Below, piece by piece: positions 1-9,133 of a stretch of 64,000 bases of DNA (position 1 is its first letter; each line of letters begins with the position of its first letter). The notes beneath the pieces were generated by a model that was not told where the DNA came from, made no database searches, and worked only from the letters and a program-made list of their open reading frames with translations. The stretch comes from Caulobacter sp031457805 (GTDB lineage Bacteria > Pseudomonadota > Alphaproteobacteria > Caulobacterales > Caulobacteraceae): positions 329,808 to 393,807 of the forward strand of contig NZ_JAVDXI010000005.1 of NCBI RefSeq assembly GCF_031457805.1, in the 5' to 3' direction. The translations under genes were made by a program, and so were the position numbers.

Positions 1-1150
1 CGGTCTCTTCCAGGCTGGCGGCCTGCTGTTCGGTGCGACGCGACAGGTTGTCGGACGCCTGTGAGATCTCGTCCGTGCCGCTGTTGACCCCGCCCGTCGC
101 CACGCTGATCGCCTGGATCGCTTCCTGCATCCGGTCGGCGGCGGCGTTGAAATTGGTCTTCAGGCTCTCGGTCTTGGGAGCGAAGGGCGTGGTGATGCGG
201 TGCGTCAGGTCGCCCGAGGCCATGCGATCCAGACCCTCGTTCAGCGCCGAGATGGCGACAGCGTCGTGATGGGCGACCTCGGCCTTTTCGGCCTCGCTGG
301 CGGCGCGTTCCTCTTCCGCAGCCTGGCGCTGCGCGGCGGCGGCGGCCTCGATACGAACCTTCTCTGCTTCGGAGTCTTTGAAGTAGGCCACCGCGCCGGC
401 CATCTGGCCGATCTCGTCCTTGCGGCCGCGCGCCGGCACGTCGACGCTGTGATCGCCGGAGGCCAGACGGCGCATGGCGCTGGTCATGGCGGTGACGGGC
501 TTGGCGATAGCGCCGGTCAGCAACAGCCCGCCCGCGATGGCGATGGCGGCGGTGATCAGGATGCCGATCGCCAGAGCCAGGGTCGATTGCGCATCGGCGC
601 GCTTTTGGGCGGCGGCTTCGGTGGCCAGTTCTTCCTCGGCGTTCTTGGTGATGGCCTCGATGGCGTTTTCAACCGGTTCGACGGCCTTGTCGGCGACGCC
701 GTCATTGCGGACCAGCTCGACCGCCTGGGGACGGGTGGCCGGATCCGCGCCGAGGGCGAAGGCCGGCTCGATGGCCATCTTGCGATAGTTGGCGTAGGCG
801 GCGTCGACGGCGGCGATCCGCGCAAGGTCCTCTTGGTCGCCATCAGCCAGGGCGCGCAACGTGTCGAGCGCCTTCATGAACTTGGGCTTGTGGGCCTCTT
901 CCAGGCGTTTGACGTAGTAAGTATCGCCCGACAGCAGGAAGCCGCGCAGCGAGTTCTCCTGCCGCGTCAGGCGGAAGGCCGCCTGATCGGCCGCGCGGAC
1001 CATTTCATAGGCGCGCTCGGTCCGGTGCACCGACTTGGTGAAGCTCACATTATTGGCATACAGCGCCACGCCCATAAGCATGATCGTCGTGAGCATGACG
1101 GCGAACACCGCCATCAGTTTTTGCGAGATCTTCAGGTCACCAAAGGACAC
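1..1150 (-). CDS. methyl-accepting chemotaxis protein, N-terminal part (3' end beyond window)
   Basis: About 383 residues of a chemoreceptor are visible; the signalling tip lies outside the window. A first membrane helix (about residues 11-34) is followed by a CHASE3-like helical sensor region containing LRGFLLSGD, a second membrane helix (about 195-220), a HAMP segment starting at IAKPV, and a second HAMP-like stretch (GLDRMASGDLTHRI) that leads into the coiled coil. The start is a GTG at 1148-1150 with GGAG just upstream; an in-frame TAG eight codons earlier excludes a longer protein. It should sit in the inner membrane and signal to CheA/CheW. The ligand cannot be inferred. Confidence 0.88.
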   Translation of the reverse strand, partial: MSFGDLKISQKLMAVFAVMLTTIMLMGVALYANNVSFTKSVHRTERAYEMVRAADQAAFRLTRQENSLRGFLLSGDTYYVKRLEEAHKPKFMKALDTLRALADGDQEDLARIAAVDAAYANYRKMAIEPAFALGADPATRPQAVELVRNDGVADKAVEPVENAIEAITKNAEEELATEAAAQKRADAQSTLALAIGILITAAIAIAGGLLLTGAIAKPVTAMTSAMRRLASGDHSVDVPARGRKDEIGQMAGAVAYFKDSEAEKVRIEAAAAAQRQAAEEERAASEAEKAEVAHHDAVAISALNEGLDRMASGDLTHRITTPFAPKTESLKTNFNAAADRMQEAIQAISVATGGVNSGTDEISQASDNLSRRTEQQAASLEET

Positions 1151-1192
1151 GGCCGGCTCCAAGTCTGGCGCTAGGCCACAAAAATTGGAAAA

Positions 1193-1210
1193 CGCTGATA
1201 TATTTCAGCG
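1193..1210. promoter_or_regulatory. perfect 6-bp inverted repeat upstream of the chemoreceptor
   Basis: CGCTGA-TATATT-TCAGCG is a perfect inverted repeat about 45 bp upstream of the chemoreceptor GTG. It lies in the 169-bp gap between that gene and the 3' end of polA, in otherwise AT-richer DNA. It could be an operator or a 5'-leader hairpin. No known consensus was recognised. Confidence 0.3.
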
Positions 1211-1319
1211 CAAACCAATCGCAGCCTTCATCCCCAAGCTTCCGCCGAAACCCCTTTCAGAGGCATTAACCTTGCCGCGGCGAGATGTCGCACAGCCGAC
1301 ATTTTCGCCGCTTTTTTGA

Positions 1320-4211
1320 TCAGTGCGCCTCGTCCCAGTTGCTGGCGCCCCGCGCCTCAACCGTCAACGGGATCGACAGCGCCACGGCCGGTTCGGCCGC
1401 CTTCTCCATCACCGCCCGGATCACGTCGCAGGCGCGGTCGGCCTCGCTCTCGGGCGCTTCGAACACCAGTTCGTCGTGCACCTGCAGCAGCATCCGGGTC
1501 GACAACCCGGCGGCCTCCAGCGCTGCGGGCATGCGGATCATCGCCCGGCGCATGACATCCGCCGCCGCGCCCTGGATCGGGGCGTTGATCGCCGCGCGCT
1601 CGGCGAACTGGCGATGCGCGGCCGACTTGGCCTCGATGTCGGGGATGTTGATCTTCCGGCCGAAGATCGTGGTGACATAGCCGTGCTCGCGCACGAAGGC
1701 CTTGGTCGCGTCCATATAGGCCTGGATGCCCGGGAAGCGTTCGAAATAGGTCTTGATATAGGCCCCCGCCTCGCCCTGGCCGATGCCCAGCTGGTTGGCC
1801 AGGCCAAAGGCGCTGATGCCGTAGACGATGCCGAAATTGATCGCCTTGGCCCGGCGACGGATCATCGGGTCCATGCCCTCGATCGGCGTGTCAAACATCT
1901 CCGAGGCCGTCATGGCGTGGATGTCGAGACCTTCCTGGAAGGCCTTCTTCAACTGCGGAATGTCGCCGATATGGGCCAGGAGGCGCAGCTCGATCTGGCT
2001 GTAGTCGGCGCTGATCAGCACGTTGCCCGGCGCGGCCACGAAAGCCTTGCGGATCTTGCGGCCTTCTTCGGTGCGAACCGGGATGTTCTGCAGGTTGGGG
2101 TCAGACGAAGACAAACGCCCCGTGGTCGTCGCCGCCAGGGCGTACGAGGTGTGGACCCGTCCCGTCGACGGCGCGATCGCCGCGATCAGGTTCTCGGTGT
2201 AGGTGCCCTTCAGCTTGGAGAGCTGGCGCCAGTCCAGCAGGACGCGCGGCAACTCGTGCTCCAGGGCCAGGCTCTCCAGCACGTCGCTGTCGGTCGACCA
2301 CTGGCCGGTGGCGGTCTTCTTGCCGCCCTTCATCTGCATCTCGCCAAACAGCACGTCGCCGATCTGCTTGGGGCTACCGAGGTTGAAGGGGCGACCGACC
2401 AGCTCCTGAGCGCGGGCCTCGAACTGGGCCATCCGCAACGAGAACTCGTTGGACAGCAGGCGCAGGGCCTCGGGGTCCACGCGGACGCCGTTGTTCTCCA
2501 TCATCGCCAGCACCGCCGGCATCGGGCGCTCCAGCGTCTCATAGACGGTCGACAGCCCGGCCCGCGCCAGCTGGGGCTTGAGGTGGTGGTAGAGCCGCAA
2601 GGTGACGTCGGCGTCCTCGGCGGCGTAGGCCGTCGCCTCGGGCAGGGCCACGTGCTTGAAGCTGATCTGCCCCTTGCCGCTGCCGGCCACCTGCTTGAAC
2701 GGGATCGGCTTGTGTCCCAGGTGCAGCTCGGACAGCTCGTCCATGCCGTGGCCATGCAGGCCCGCCTCCAGCACGTAGCTGATCAGCATCGTGTCTTCGA
2801 TCGGCGCGACCTGGATCCCATGCCGGGCCAGGACGGCGATGTCGTACTTGGCGTTCTGCGCCACCTTGAGCACCGCCGGATCCTCCAGCAGCGGCTTGAG
2901 GGTGGCTATGACGTCCGCCAGCGGGATCTGCTCGATGTCGGCGGGAGCCTCGAAGGCCAGGCCGTCGGCCTTTTCGCAATGGCTGATGGGGATGTAGCAG
3001 GCCTCGCCCGGCGCGATGGCCAGTGACACGCCGCACAGCCCCGCCGTCGCCGACGACAGGGCGTCGGTCTCGGTATCGAAGGCGACTAGGCCCTTGGCGG
3101 TCGCCTTGTCCACCCAGGCCTTGAGGGTCTCAAGGTCGCGGACGCAGGCGTAGGCCGCGTGGTCGATCTTCACCGGCTCGACCGGATGCGCCGCCGCGCG
3201 GGCGGCCGCGCCCATGTACGAGACGCTGACCACCGGGGCCTTGGGCGGCGCGGCGGGGCGGTCGAGCGTTCCGGGCGTCGCGGCGGCCGAGCCGTCGCCG
3301 ACCCGGCGGGCCAGCGAGCGGAACTCCATCTGCTCCAGGAAGGCGCCAAGAGCCTCCTTGTCGGGCTCGCGGACCTTCAGGTCGTCCAGCGGCTGGGGCA
3401 GTGGGGTGTCGCAGTCCAGCTTCACCAGGGCCCGCGACAGGCGGATCTGGTCGGCGAAGTTGATCAGGGTCTCGCGGCGCTTGGGCTGCTTGATCTCGCC
3501 CGCGCGCGCCAAGAGCGTGTCGAGGTCGCCATATTCGGTGATCAGCTGGGCGGCGGTCTTGATCCCGATGCCCGGCGCGCCCGGCACATTGTCGACGCTG
3601 TCGCCGCACAGGGCCTGAACGTCGACCACCTTCTCAGGATAGACGCCGAACTTCTCGAACACCTGCTCGCGATCGATGCGCACGCCCTTCATCGGGTCGT
3701 ACATCGAGACGCCGTCGCCGACGAGCTGCATCAGGTCCTTGTCGGACGAGACGATGATCGCCTCGCCGCCGACGTCGCGGGCCTTGCAGGCATAGGCCGC
3801 GATCAGGTCATCGGCCTCGTAGCCCGGCAGCTCGATGGCCGGCACGCCGAAGGCCAGCGTCGCCTCGCGCACCAGCGGGAACTGCGGGATCAGGTCCTCG
3901 GGCGGCGGCGGCCGGTGGGCCTTGTACTGGTCGTAGAGGTTGTTTCGGAACGTCTTTTCCGAGTGGTCCCAGATCACCGCAAGGTGGGTGGGCGTGTCGC
4001 CCTGCATGTCGCGGAGCAGCTTCCACAGCATGTTGCAGAAGCCCTGCACCGCGCCCACGGGCAGGCCGTCGCTCTTGCGGGTGAGCGGCGGCAGGGCGTG
4101 ATAGGCGCGGAACAGATAGGCCGAGCCGTCGACCAGGAAGAGCCGGACGGCCGGGCCGTCCTGGGTCAGTTCGGAAGCGTTCGGAAGCGGGGGCGCGGCG
4201 GCGTCGGTCAT
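1320..4211 (-). CDS. polA: DNA polymerase I
   Basis: A 963-residue family A polymerase that fills gaps in repair and removes RNA primers. The N-terminal 5'-nuclease domain (about 1-300) opens with LFLVDGSAYLFRAYHALP. The proofreading domain appears intact: FDTETDAL (ExoI), NAKYDIAVL (ExoII) and YAAEDADVTL (ExoIII). The polymerase domain has motif A DYSQIELRLLAH, motif B RRAKAINFGIVYG and motif C QVHDEL. I chose ATG at 4211 (MTDAAAPPL); the frame stays open 23 codons further upstream, but that extension is low complexity. The gene is divergent from recQ. Confidence 0.97.
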   Translation of the reverse strand: MTDAAAPPLPNASELTQDGPAVRLFLVDGSAYLFRAYHALPPLTRKSDGLPVGAVQGFCNMLWKLLRDMQGDTPTHLAVIWDHSEKTFRNNLYDQYKAHRPPPPEDLIPQFPLVREATLAFGVPAIELPGYEADDLIAAYACKARDVGGEAIIVSSDKDLMQLVGDGVSMYDPMKGVRIDREQVFEKFGVYPEKVVDVQALCGDSVDNVPGAPGIGIKTAAQLITEYGDLDTLLARAGEIKQPKRRETLINFADQIRLSRALVKLDCDTPLPQPLDDLKVREPDKEALGAFLEQMEFRSLARRVGDGSAAATPGTLDRPAAPPKAPVVSVSYMGAAARAAAHPVEPVKIDHAAYACVRDLETLKAWVDKATAKGLVAFDTETDALSSATAGLCGVSLAIAPGEACYIPISHCEKADGLAFEAPADIEQIPLADVIATLKPLLEDPAVLKVAQNAKYDIAVLARHGIQVAPIEDTMLISYVLEAGLHGHGMDELSELHLGHKPIPFKQVAGSGKGQISFKHVALPEATAYAAEDADVTLRLYHHLKPQLARAGLSTVYETLERPMPAVLAMMENNGVRVDPEALRLLSNEFSLRMAQFEARAQELVGRPFNLGSPKQIGDVLFGEMQMKGGKKTATGQWSTDSDVLESLALEHELPRVLLDWRQLSKLKGTYTENLIAAIAPSTGRVHTSYALAATTTGRLSSSDPNLQNIPVRTEEGRKIRKAFVAAPGNVLISADYSQIELRLLAHIGDIPQLKKAFQEGLDIHAMTASEMFDTPIEGMDPMIRRRAKAINFGIVYGISAFGLANQLGIGQGEAGAYIKTYFERFPGIQAYMDATKAFVREHGYVTTIFGRKINIPDIEAKSAAHRQFAERAAINAPIQGAAADVMRRAMIRMPAALEAAGLSTRMLLQVHDELVFEAPESEADRACDVIRAVMEKAAEPAVALSIPLTVEARGASNWDEAH

Positions 4212-4331
4212 GGCCGGCAACATAGGGGGCGCGGCGCGCGTCGGGAACCCTTCGGCGGGCCCGCCCACAGAAACCGCCATGCCTCAGTTCCTGGCTTGGC
4301 GGGGGGCGGAGCGGCGGCCATAAGAGCGCCC

Positions 4332-6179
4332 GTGTACGTCCCTCCCGAATCCCCAGAACTGGACCGCGCGCGCGACGTCCTGCGCCGCACGTTCGGTCAC
4401 GCCGACTTCCGGGGTCTGCAGGCCGGGGTCATCCACGAGCTGCTGACCGGCCACAGCGCCATGGCGGTTCTGCCCACGGGCGGCGGCAAGAGCCTGTGCT
4501 ACCAGATCCCGTCGCTGATCCGGCCGGGCCTAGGTCTCGTCATCTCGCCGCTGATCGCCCTGATGGCCGACCAGGTGCAGGGCCTGCGCCAGGCGGGCGT
4601 GGCGGCCGAGCGGCTGGACAGCAATATCTCGCTCGATGAGCGGTCCGACATCTGGCGACGCATCGACGCCGGCGAGGTCGACCTGCTGTATCTCTCGCCC
4701 GAAGGCCTGATGCAGCCCTGGATGCTGGATCGCCTGGCGCGCACGCCGCTGGCCCTGATCGCCGTGGACGAGGCCCACTGCGTCAGCCAGTGGGGCCACG
4801 ACTTCCGCCCCGAGTACCGGATGCTGGGCCGGCTGGCGGAACTGTTTCCCGACGTGCCGCGCCTGGCCGTCACCGCCACCGCCGACGCCCGCACCCGCGA
4901 CGACATCCGCGCCGAACTGCGGCTGCAGGGCGCGGCGGAGTTCGTCGACAGCTTCGCCCGTCCGGAACTGGCGCTCAGCGCCGAGCGCAAGCGCGGCAAG
5001 GGACACGACCGGGTGGTCGAGCTTGTCCTGGAGCGCCCCGGGCGCTCGGGCGTCATCTACGCCGGCTCGCGTGACGGGACCGAAAAGCTGGCCGAGCGGC
5101 TCAACGCGGAAGGCGTCCCGGCTCTGGCCTATCACGCCGGTCTCGACAAGGCCGTCCGCGCCCGTCGGCTGGAGGACTTCCTCGAGGCCGATGCGGCGGT
5201 AATGGTCGCCACGATCGCGTTCGGCATGGGCGTCGACAAGCCCGACGTGCGCTATGTGATCCACGCCGACCCGCCGGCCGCCATCGAGGCCTATTGGCAG
5301 GAGGTCGGCCGCGCCGGGCGCGACGGCCAGCCCGCCGAGGGCATCACCCTCTACGGCTCGGCCGACATGGCCTGGGCCAGCCGACGGATCGAGACCCGCG
5401 AGGCGCCCGACGAGGTCAAGCAGGTTCAGTCCCGCAAGCTGCGCCAGTTCTACGCCATGCTGGAGGGCGTCACCTGCCGGGCCGCCGCCGTGCGTCGCTA
5501 CTTCGGCGAAGAGGGCGTCGGCCGCTGCGGGGTCTGCGACATCTGCGTCTCGCCGCCCACCGGCATCGACGCTACGCAAGCGGCCCAGAAGGCGCTGTCG
5601 GCCGTCCACCGCTTGGGCGGACGCCTGGGGCGCGGACGGGTCATCGAGCACTTGATGGGCAAGACCAAGGATGTCACCCCTCAGGAAGCGCAGCTGCCGA
5701 CCTTCGGCATCGGTCGCGAGTTCAGCCAGCCCACTTGGCGCGATCTCTTCGACACCCTGATCTTCGAGGGCCTGCTGCGCGAAGACCCCAACGACGGTCG
5801 CCCCCTGGTGGGGCTCGGCGATGTCGAGGGCGTGCGGCAGGTCTATCGCAACGAGCGCAAGGTCGCGCTGCGCCAGATGGCCGACACCCCCGACAGCGGC
5901 GGCCGCGCAGGCGGGGGCTTGCGCAAGCGTCGCGAAGGCCGCGCCCTCACCATCCCGCCTGAGAACCAGTTGCTGTTCGAGGCCTTGAGGTCTTGGCGTA
6001 AGGAGCAGGCCCAGCTGCAGCACGTACCGCCCTATGTGATCTTCCACGACGCCACCCTGGCCGAGATCGCCGCCGCGCGTCCGACCAGCCTGGCGGCGCT
6101 GGGCAAGGCCGGCGGCGTCGGCCAAGGCAAGCTCGACCGCTACGGCGAAGGCGTTTTGAAGGTTGTCCGGGAGAACTAA
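4332..6179 (+). CDS. recQ: ATP-dependent DNA helicase RecQ
   Basis: A superfamily 2 helicase of 615 residues, close to the usual 609. Walker A TGGGKS is at 49-54 and the DEAH box at 146-149, followed by the aromatic-rich loop (CVSQWGHDFRPEY). Motif VI is EVGRAGRDG. A RecQ-Ct zinc site (CGVCDIC) and a C-terminal HRDC domain ending near LDRYGEGVL complete the protein. It unwinds DNA in RecF-pathway recombination and stalled-fork repair. The frame is open far upstream because it runs antisense through polA, so the start is a judgement: GTG at 4332 (MYVPPESP) fits family length, with TTG at 4296 as the alternative. Confidence 0.95.
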   Translation: MYVPPESPELDRARDVLRRTFGHADFRGLQAGVIHELLTGHSAMAVLPTGGGKSLCYQIPSLIRPGLGLVISPLIALMADQVQGLRQAGVAAERLDSNISLDERSDIWRRIDAGEVDLLYLSPEGLMQPWMLDRLARTPLALIAVDEAHCVSQWGHDFRPEYRMLGRLAELFPDVPRLAVTATADARTRDDIRAELRLQGAAEFVDSFARPELALSAERKRGKGHDRVVELVLERPGRSGVIYAGSRDGTEKLAERLNAEGVPALAYHAGLDKAVRARRLEDFLEADAAVMVATIAFGMGVDKPDVRYVIHADPPAAIEAYWQEVGRAGRDGQPAEGITLYGSADMAWASRRIETREAPDEVKQVQSRKLRQFYAMLEGVTCRAAAVRRYFGEEGVGRCGVCDICVSPPTGIDATQAAQKALSAVHRLGGRLGRGRVIEHLMGKTKDVTPQEAQLPTFGIGREFSQPTWRDLFDTLIFEGLLREDPNDGRPLVGLGDVEGVRQVYRNERKVALRQMADTPDSGGRAGGGLRKRREGRALTIPPENQLLFEALRSWRKEQAQLQHVPPYVIFHDATLAEIAAARPTSLAALGKAGGVGQGKLDRYGEGVLKVVREN

Positions 6180-6225
6180 TCGGCGCGCTGCGAGTTTCCA
6201 CCGGGTCAAGCCGAGGAGCCTCCCC

Positions 6226-6543
6226 ATGACCGATATCAGCAGCTTCACCCCGTCCAACGTCACCACCGCCGCGGACAGCGCCGCCAAGACCACCGCCGAA
6301 AAGACAAAGCGCGCCAAGGAAGCCGCGCTGGACGCCGTGAAGGCCGCGCGCGAAACCGCGAGCGAAGTCGCGCAACAGACCCGCACCTTCGCGACCGAAA
6401 AGGCCCGCGTCGGCGCGGCCTGGACCACCGAGAAGGCCAAGGTGGCCCATCACGTCGCGGAAGAACATCCGATGGGCGTCGCCCTGGGGGCGTTCGCGAT
6501 CGGCCTTGGCCTGGGCTTCCTGATCTCGCGCAACCGTCACTGA
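6226..6543 (+). CDS. small membrane-anchored helical protein (DUF883/ElaB-like)
   Basis: A 105-residue protein with a long Ala/Lys/Glu-rich amphipathic helix (about 15-80) and one C-terminal membrane segment (MGVALGAFAIGLGLGFL) followed by the short tail ISRNRH. This is the architecture of ElaB/YqjD/DUF883 proteins, tail-anchored inner-membrane proteins linked to stationary-phase stress in enterobacteria. That assignment rests on architecture, not motif identity. ATG at 6226 has GAGGAG about 10 bp upstream. No good stress-sigma promoter was seen in the short gap after recQ. Confidence 0.7.
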   Translation: MTDISSFTPSNVTTAADSAAKTTAEKTKRAKEAALDAVKAARETASEVAQQTRTFATEKARVGAAWTTEKAKVAHHVAEEHPMGVALGAFAIGLGLGFLISRNRH

Positions 6544-6591
6544 TCGGCCGGGCGTGGGGCGGCGTGTCCGCTCCGCGCCCAATCCCCGACT

Positions 6592-7050
6592 TCAGAGACT
6601 GAGACGCTCGGCGTTCACGCCCGCCGCTCGCCAGGCGGCGAGGCGTGCGAACGCGAGTGTCAAAGCCTTGCGCCGCGCCGGCGCCAGCGGCGTCAACGGC
6701 GCCTCGCGCACCACCGCGCCGCCGAACCCGTCCGCGACCAGCAGACCCGGGTCCTCCGGCAGAACGCCATCGGGAAAAGTCGGCGCCACCGCGAAATAGA
6801 AGGCGTCGCAGAACGGCGCGTAGTCGCCCCACTTCCGATCGACGCGGAAGTCCTCCAGCCCCGATTTCACCTCGACGATTAGCACGTCGCCTTTGGGTCC
6901 CAGCGCCATTAGGTCCGCGCGGCGGCCGTTGGGCAAGGTCACCTCCGCCAGGGGCGCATAGCCCAGATCGACCAGCAGGCGCGCCGCGCCGCGCGTCACG
7001 GCCAGCGTGGTTTCCGGTCGGGAGGGGGCCAGTTCGATGATCACGTCCAT
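6592..7050 (-). CDS. mmcB: MmcB family DNA repair protein (DUF1052), SOS-controlled
   Basis: A 152-residue protein with the restriction-endonuclease-like fold signature of the MmcB/DUF1052 family: an acidic residue in GRRADLMAL and the pair IVEVKSG (E-x-K), as in PD-(D/E)XK enzymes. MmcB of C. crescentus is reported as an SOS-regulated gene contributing to mitomycin C resistance. A LexA-type box lies 15 bp upstream of the ATG, which agrees with that. The nuclease function is inferred from the fold motif. The gene is divergent from the EamA transporter. Confidence 0.88.
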   Translation of the reverse strand: MDVIIELAPSRPETTLAVTRGAARLLVDLGYAPLAEVTLPNGRRADLMALGPKGDVLIVEVKSGLEDFRVDRKWGDYAPFCDAFYFAVAPTFPDGVLPEDPGLLVADGFGGAVVREAPLTPLAPARRKALTLAFARLAAWRAAGVNAERLSL

Positions 7051-7064
7051 TTGCGCGCGATCAT

Positions 7065-7079
7065 GTTCCAGCTTTGTTC
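7065..7079. promoter_or_regulatory. LexA (SOS) box for mmcB
   Basis: GTTC-CAGCTTT-GTTC matches exactly the alphaproteobacterial LexA direct repeat GTTC-N7-GTTC. It sits 15-29 bp upstream of the mmcB start and 57 bp upstream of the divergent EamA gene, so repression of mmcB is the likely role. Confidence 0.85.
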
Positions 7080-7135
7080 ACAGATCAAGCTGGGCGGCGC
7101 TGGCCTTCCCTGCGCCCTCCCCCTAAAGACGGGCC

Positions 7136-8008
7136 ATGTCCGGCGCCCGCGCTTCCTTCCTGCCCTATGCCGCTCTCTTGGCCGCGATCGTCACGCTGTG
7201 CGTGGGCACCTCGTTCGCCAAGACCCTGTTCCCGCTGGTCGGCGCCCAGGGCGTCAGCGCCTATCGCGTCGGCTTCTCGGCGCTGATCCTGCTGGCCATC
7301 TGGCGGCCCTGGCGTCATCGGCTCTCCGTCGCGGATCTTCGCACCGTGGCGATGTACGGCGCGGTGATGGGCACGATGAACCTGTGCTTCTACATGTCGA
7401 TCCGCACCATCCCGCTGGGCCTGGCCATCGCCATCGAGTTCATGGGCCCGCTGGTCCTCGCCGTCGCCCACTCCCGCCGCCTGATCCATTTCGTCTGGAT
7501 CGCCCTGGCGGTGCTGGGCCTTGGCCTGCTGCTGCCGATCAATCCCGGCGCCAAGCCGCTGGACCCGGTCGGGGTCGCCTACGCCTGCGCGGCGGCGGTG
7601 ATGTGGGCGCTGTACATCATCCTGGGCAAACGGACGGCCCACCTGCATGCGGGACGTTCGGTGGCGCTGGGCATGACCACGGCCGCGCTGATCGTCGCGC
7701 CGATCGGGGTCGTCTCGGCCGGCCCGGCCCTGTTCGATCCAAAGATCGCCGCCCTGGGTCTGGTGGTGGCGGTGCTGTCCAGCGCCATCCCCTACTCGCT
7801 GGAGATGATCGCCCTGCGCGGCATCCCCAAGCGCAGCTTCGGCGTCCTGCTCAGCCTGGAGCCGGCCGTCGGCGCGCTGGCCGGACTGGCGATCCTGCAC
7901 GAGCGGTTGGTTCTGACGCAATGGCTGGCGATCGCCGCTATCGTCGCGGCCTCGGCCGGAACCATCCTCACCACGCCCGCCGAAGCGGTCAGCGAGGACG
8001 TCCCCTAG
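7136..8008 (+). CDS. EamA/RhtA-like inner-membrane exporter
   Basis: A 290-residue polytopic protein of the drug/metabolite transporter superfamily with about ten hydrophobic helices and two EamA halves. The second half contains AIPYSLEMIALRGIPKRSFGVLLSLEPAVGALAG, typical of RhtA (threonine/homoserine exporter) relatives, so amino-acid or metabolite efflux is likely but the substrate is unproven. It converges on cysQ; the two TAG stops share the palindrome CTAG at 8005-8008. Confidence 0.85.
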   Translation: MSGARASFLPYAALLAAIVTLCVGTSFAKTLFPLVGAQGVSAYRVGFSALILLAIWRPWRHRLSVADLRTVAMYGAVMGTMNLCFYMSIRTIPLGLAIAIEFMGPLVLAVAHSRRLIHFVWIALAVLGLGLLLPINPGAKPLDPVGVAYACAAAVMWALYIILGKRTAHLHAGRSVALGMTTAALIVAPIGVVSAGPALFDPKIAALGLVVAVLSSAIPYSLEMIALRGIPKRSFGVLLSLEPAVGALAGLAILHERLVLTQWLAIAAIVAASAGTILTTPAEAVSEDVP

Positions 8009-8805
8009 GGTTTAGCGCCGCCCGCCGCGACGAACCAGCCATTGCGGAAGCTCTGATCGGCCTTGCCATAGAGGAAGGGCGAGCCGTCCGGCTGTACGAA
8101 GGTTCCACCGGCGGCGACCAGCACGGCGTGGCCCGCGGCGGTATCCCATTCCGAGGTCGGCCCGTGGCGCGGATAGATGTCAGCCGAGCCCTCGGCGATC
8201 CGGCACATCTTGATCGAACTGTCCATCGGCGTGCGCAGGTCAAAGCCGTACTCGGCCGCCAGTTCGGTGGCCTTGTCTTCACGCATCGTGTGGCTGATCA
8301 GGCCCAGGGCCTGGCCGGTCGGCCAGGGACGGACCTGGATCGGCGCTTCGGGCGCGTCCGGCCCGGCGCGCTTGGCCGCGCCGTCGGCCGTGGTGAACCA
8401 CACCTCGCCCGTCGCCGGGGCGCAGACCGCGCCAGCGACCGGAACGCCGTGGTCGATCAGACCGATGTTCACCGTGAAGTTCGGATCGCCGCGCACGAAG
8501 GCCTTGGTGCCGTCGACCGGATCGACCAGGAAGAAGCGCGGCCCGACGGCTTCGGGCGTGCCGAACTCGCTGGCGTCTTCTTCCGAGATCACGGGAATAT
8601 CGGGATAGAGCTTCGCCAGGCGCTCCAGGATCAGGCGCTCGCCGGCGCGATCGGCCTCGGTGACAGGGCTCTCGTCGGCCTTCTGGGCGACAGCCAGCTC
8701 CGTGCGCCAGAACGGCAGGATGACCACGGCGGCCTCCTCGGTGATCCTGGCCAGGACCCGGCCCCAGTCCGCGAGATCCTGAACCGTCTGCTTGTCGTCG
8801 CTCAT
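8005..8805 (-). CDS. cysQ: 3'(2'),5'-bisphosphate nucleotidase CysQ
   Basis: A 266-residue member of the inositol monophosphatase superfamily. It has the metal-binding sequence DPVDGTKAFVRG and the second acidic motif EWDTAAGHAVLVAAGG. CysQ hydrolyses 3'-phosphoadenosine 5'-phosphate to AMP and phosphate, removing the by-product of sulfate assimilation and sulfotransfer. It is the second gene of a two-gene unit; its ATG overlaps the stop of the DUF3553 gene by 4 nt (ATGA), implying translational coupling. A sulfotransferase-like gene lies 3 kb away, though linkage is speculative. Confidence 0.9.
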   Translation of the reverse strand: MSDDKQTVQDLADWGRVLARITEEAAVVILPFWRTELAVAQKADESPVTEADRAGERLILERLAKLYPDIPVISEEDASEFGTPEAVGPRFFLVDPVDGTKAFVRGDPNFTVNIGLIDHGVPVAGAVCAPATGEVWFTTADGAAKRAGPDAPEAPIQVRPWPTGQALGLISHTMREDKATELAAEYGFDLRTPMDSSIKMCRIAEGSADIYPRHGPTSEWDTAAGHAVLVAAGGTFVQPDGSPFLYGKADQSFRNGWFVAAGGAKP

Positions 8806-9005
8806 GCCTGCCCCCGGGGATCGTCGCCGACGAAGACCAGCCGCACGCGCGTGGCGTCGATGGTCTGCTTGCCGGCCTCTTCGAAATTCACCGTCACCCG
8901 ATGCCCGATGACGGACTGAACCTGACCCAGACCCCAGTCGGGCTGGCCAGGATGGCGCACCAGGACGCCAGGCTCGAGGAACGGATCGATCACGGTCGCT
9001 TCCAT
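8802..9005 (-). CDS. DUF3553 domain protein
   Basis: A 67-residue acidic protein. The core LEPGVLVRHPGQPDWGLGQVQSV is the conserved DUF3553 pattern of a small beta-barrel (CarD/Tudor-like) module, followed by VTVNFEEAGKQTI. Such domains occur alone or at the C terminus of helicases. The biochemical role is unknown. It is the first gene of the unit with cysQ and divergent from chpT. Confidence 0.85.
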   Translation of the reverse strand: MEATVIDPFLEPGVLVRHPGQPDWGLGQVQSVIGHRVTVNFEEAGKQTIDATRVRLVFVGDDPRGQA

Positions 9006-9133
9006 AGGGCCTGTCCGTCCGGGATGAAATCAGAGACCGGCCACACGCGTGCGTTATTTTCTCCTAGCGGCGATAGCGGTGCGTCGCCTGGGCCGGTTTG
9101 CGAAAGGCTCAAATCACGGCAGAGTTCGCCGCC

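Noticed and set aside
200..1174. Long plus-strand ORF (324 aa) at the window start
   Set aside because: It is antisense to the chemoreceptor, whose minus-strand frame has clear membrane, HAMP and coiled-coil features. The plus-strand protein is a Gly/Arg/Asp-rich shadow.
3159..4331. N-terminal extension of the recQ frame by about 390 codons
   Set aside because: The extension runs antisense through polA and shows no domain; RecQ proteins start close to the GTG at 4332.
6179..6225. Possible SigT promoter upstream of the DUF883-like gene
   Set aside because: The closest match is GAGAAC without a CGTT at 16-17 nt. It does not meet the consensus.
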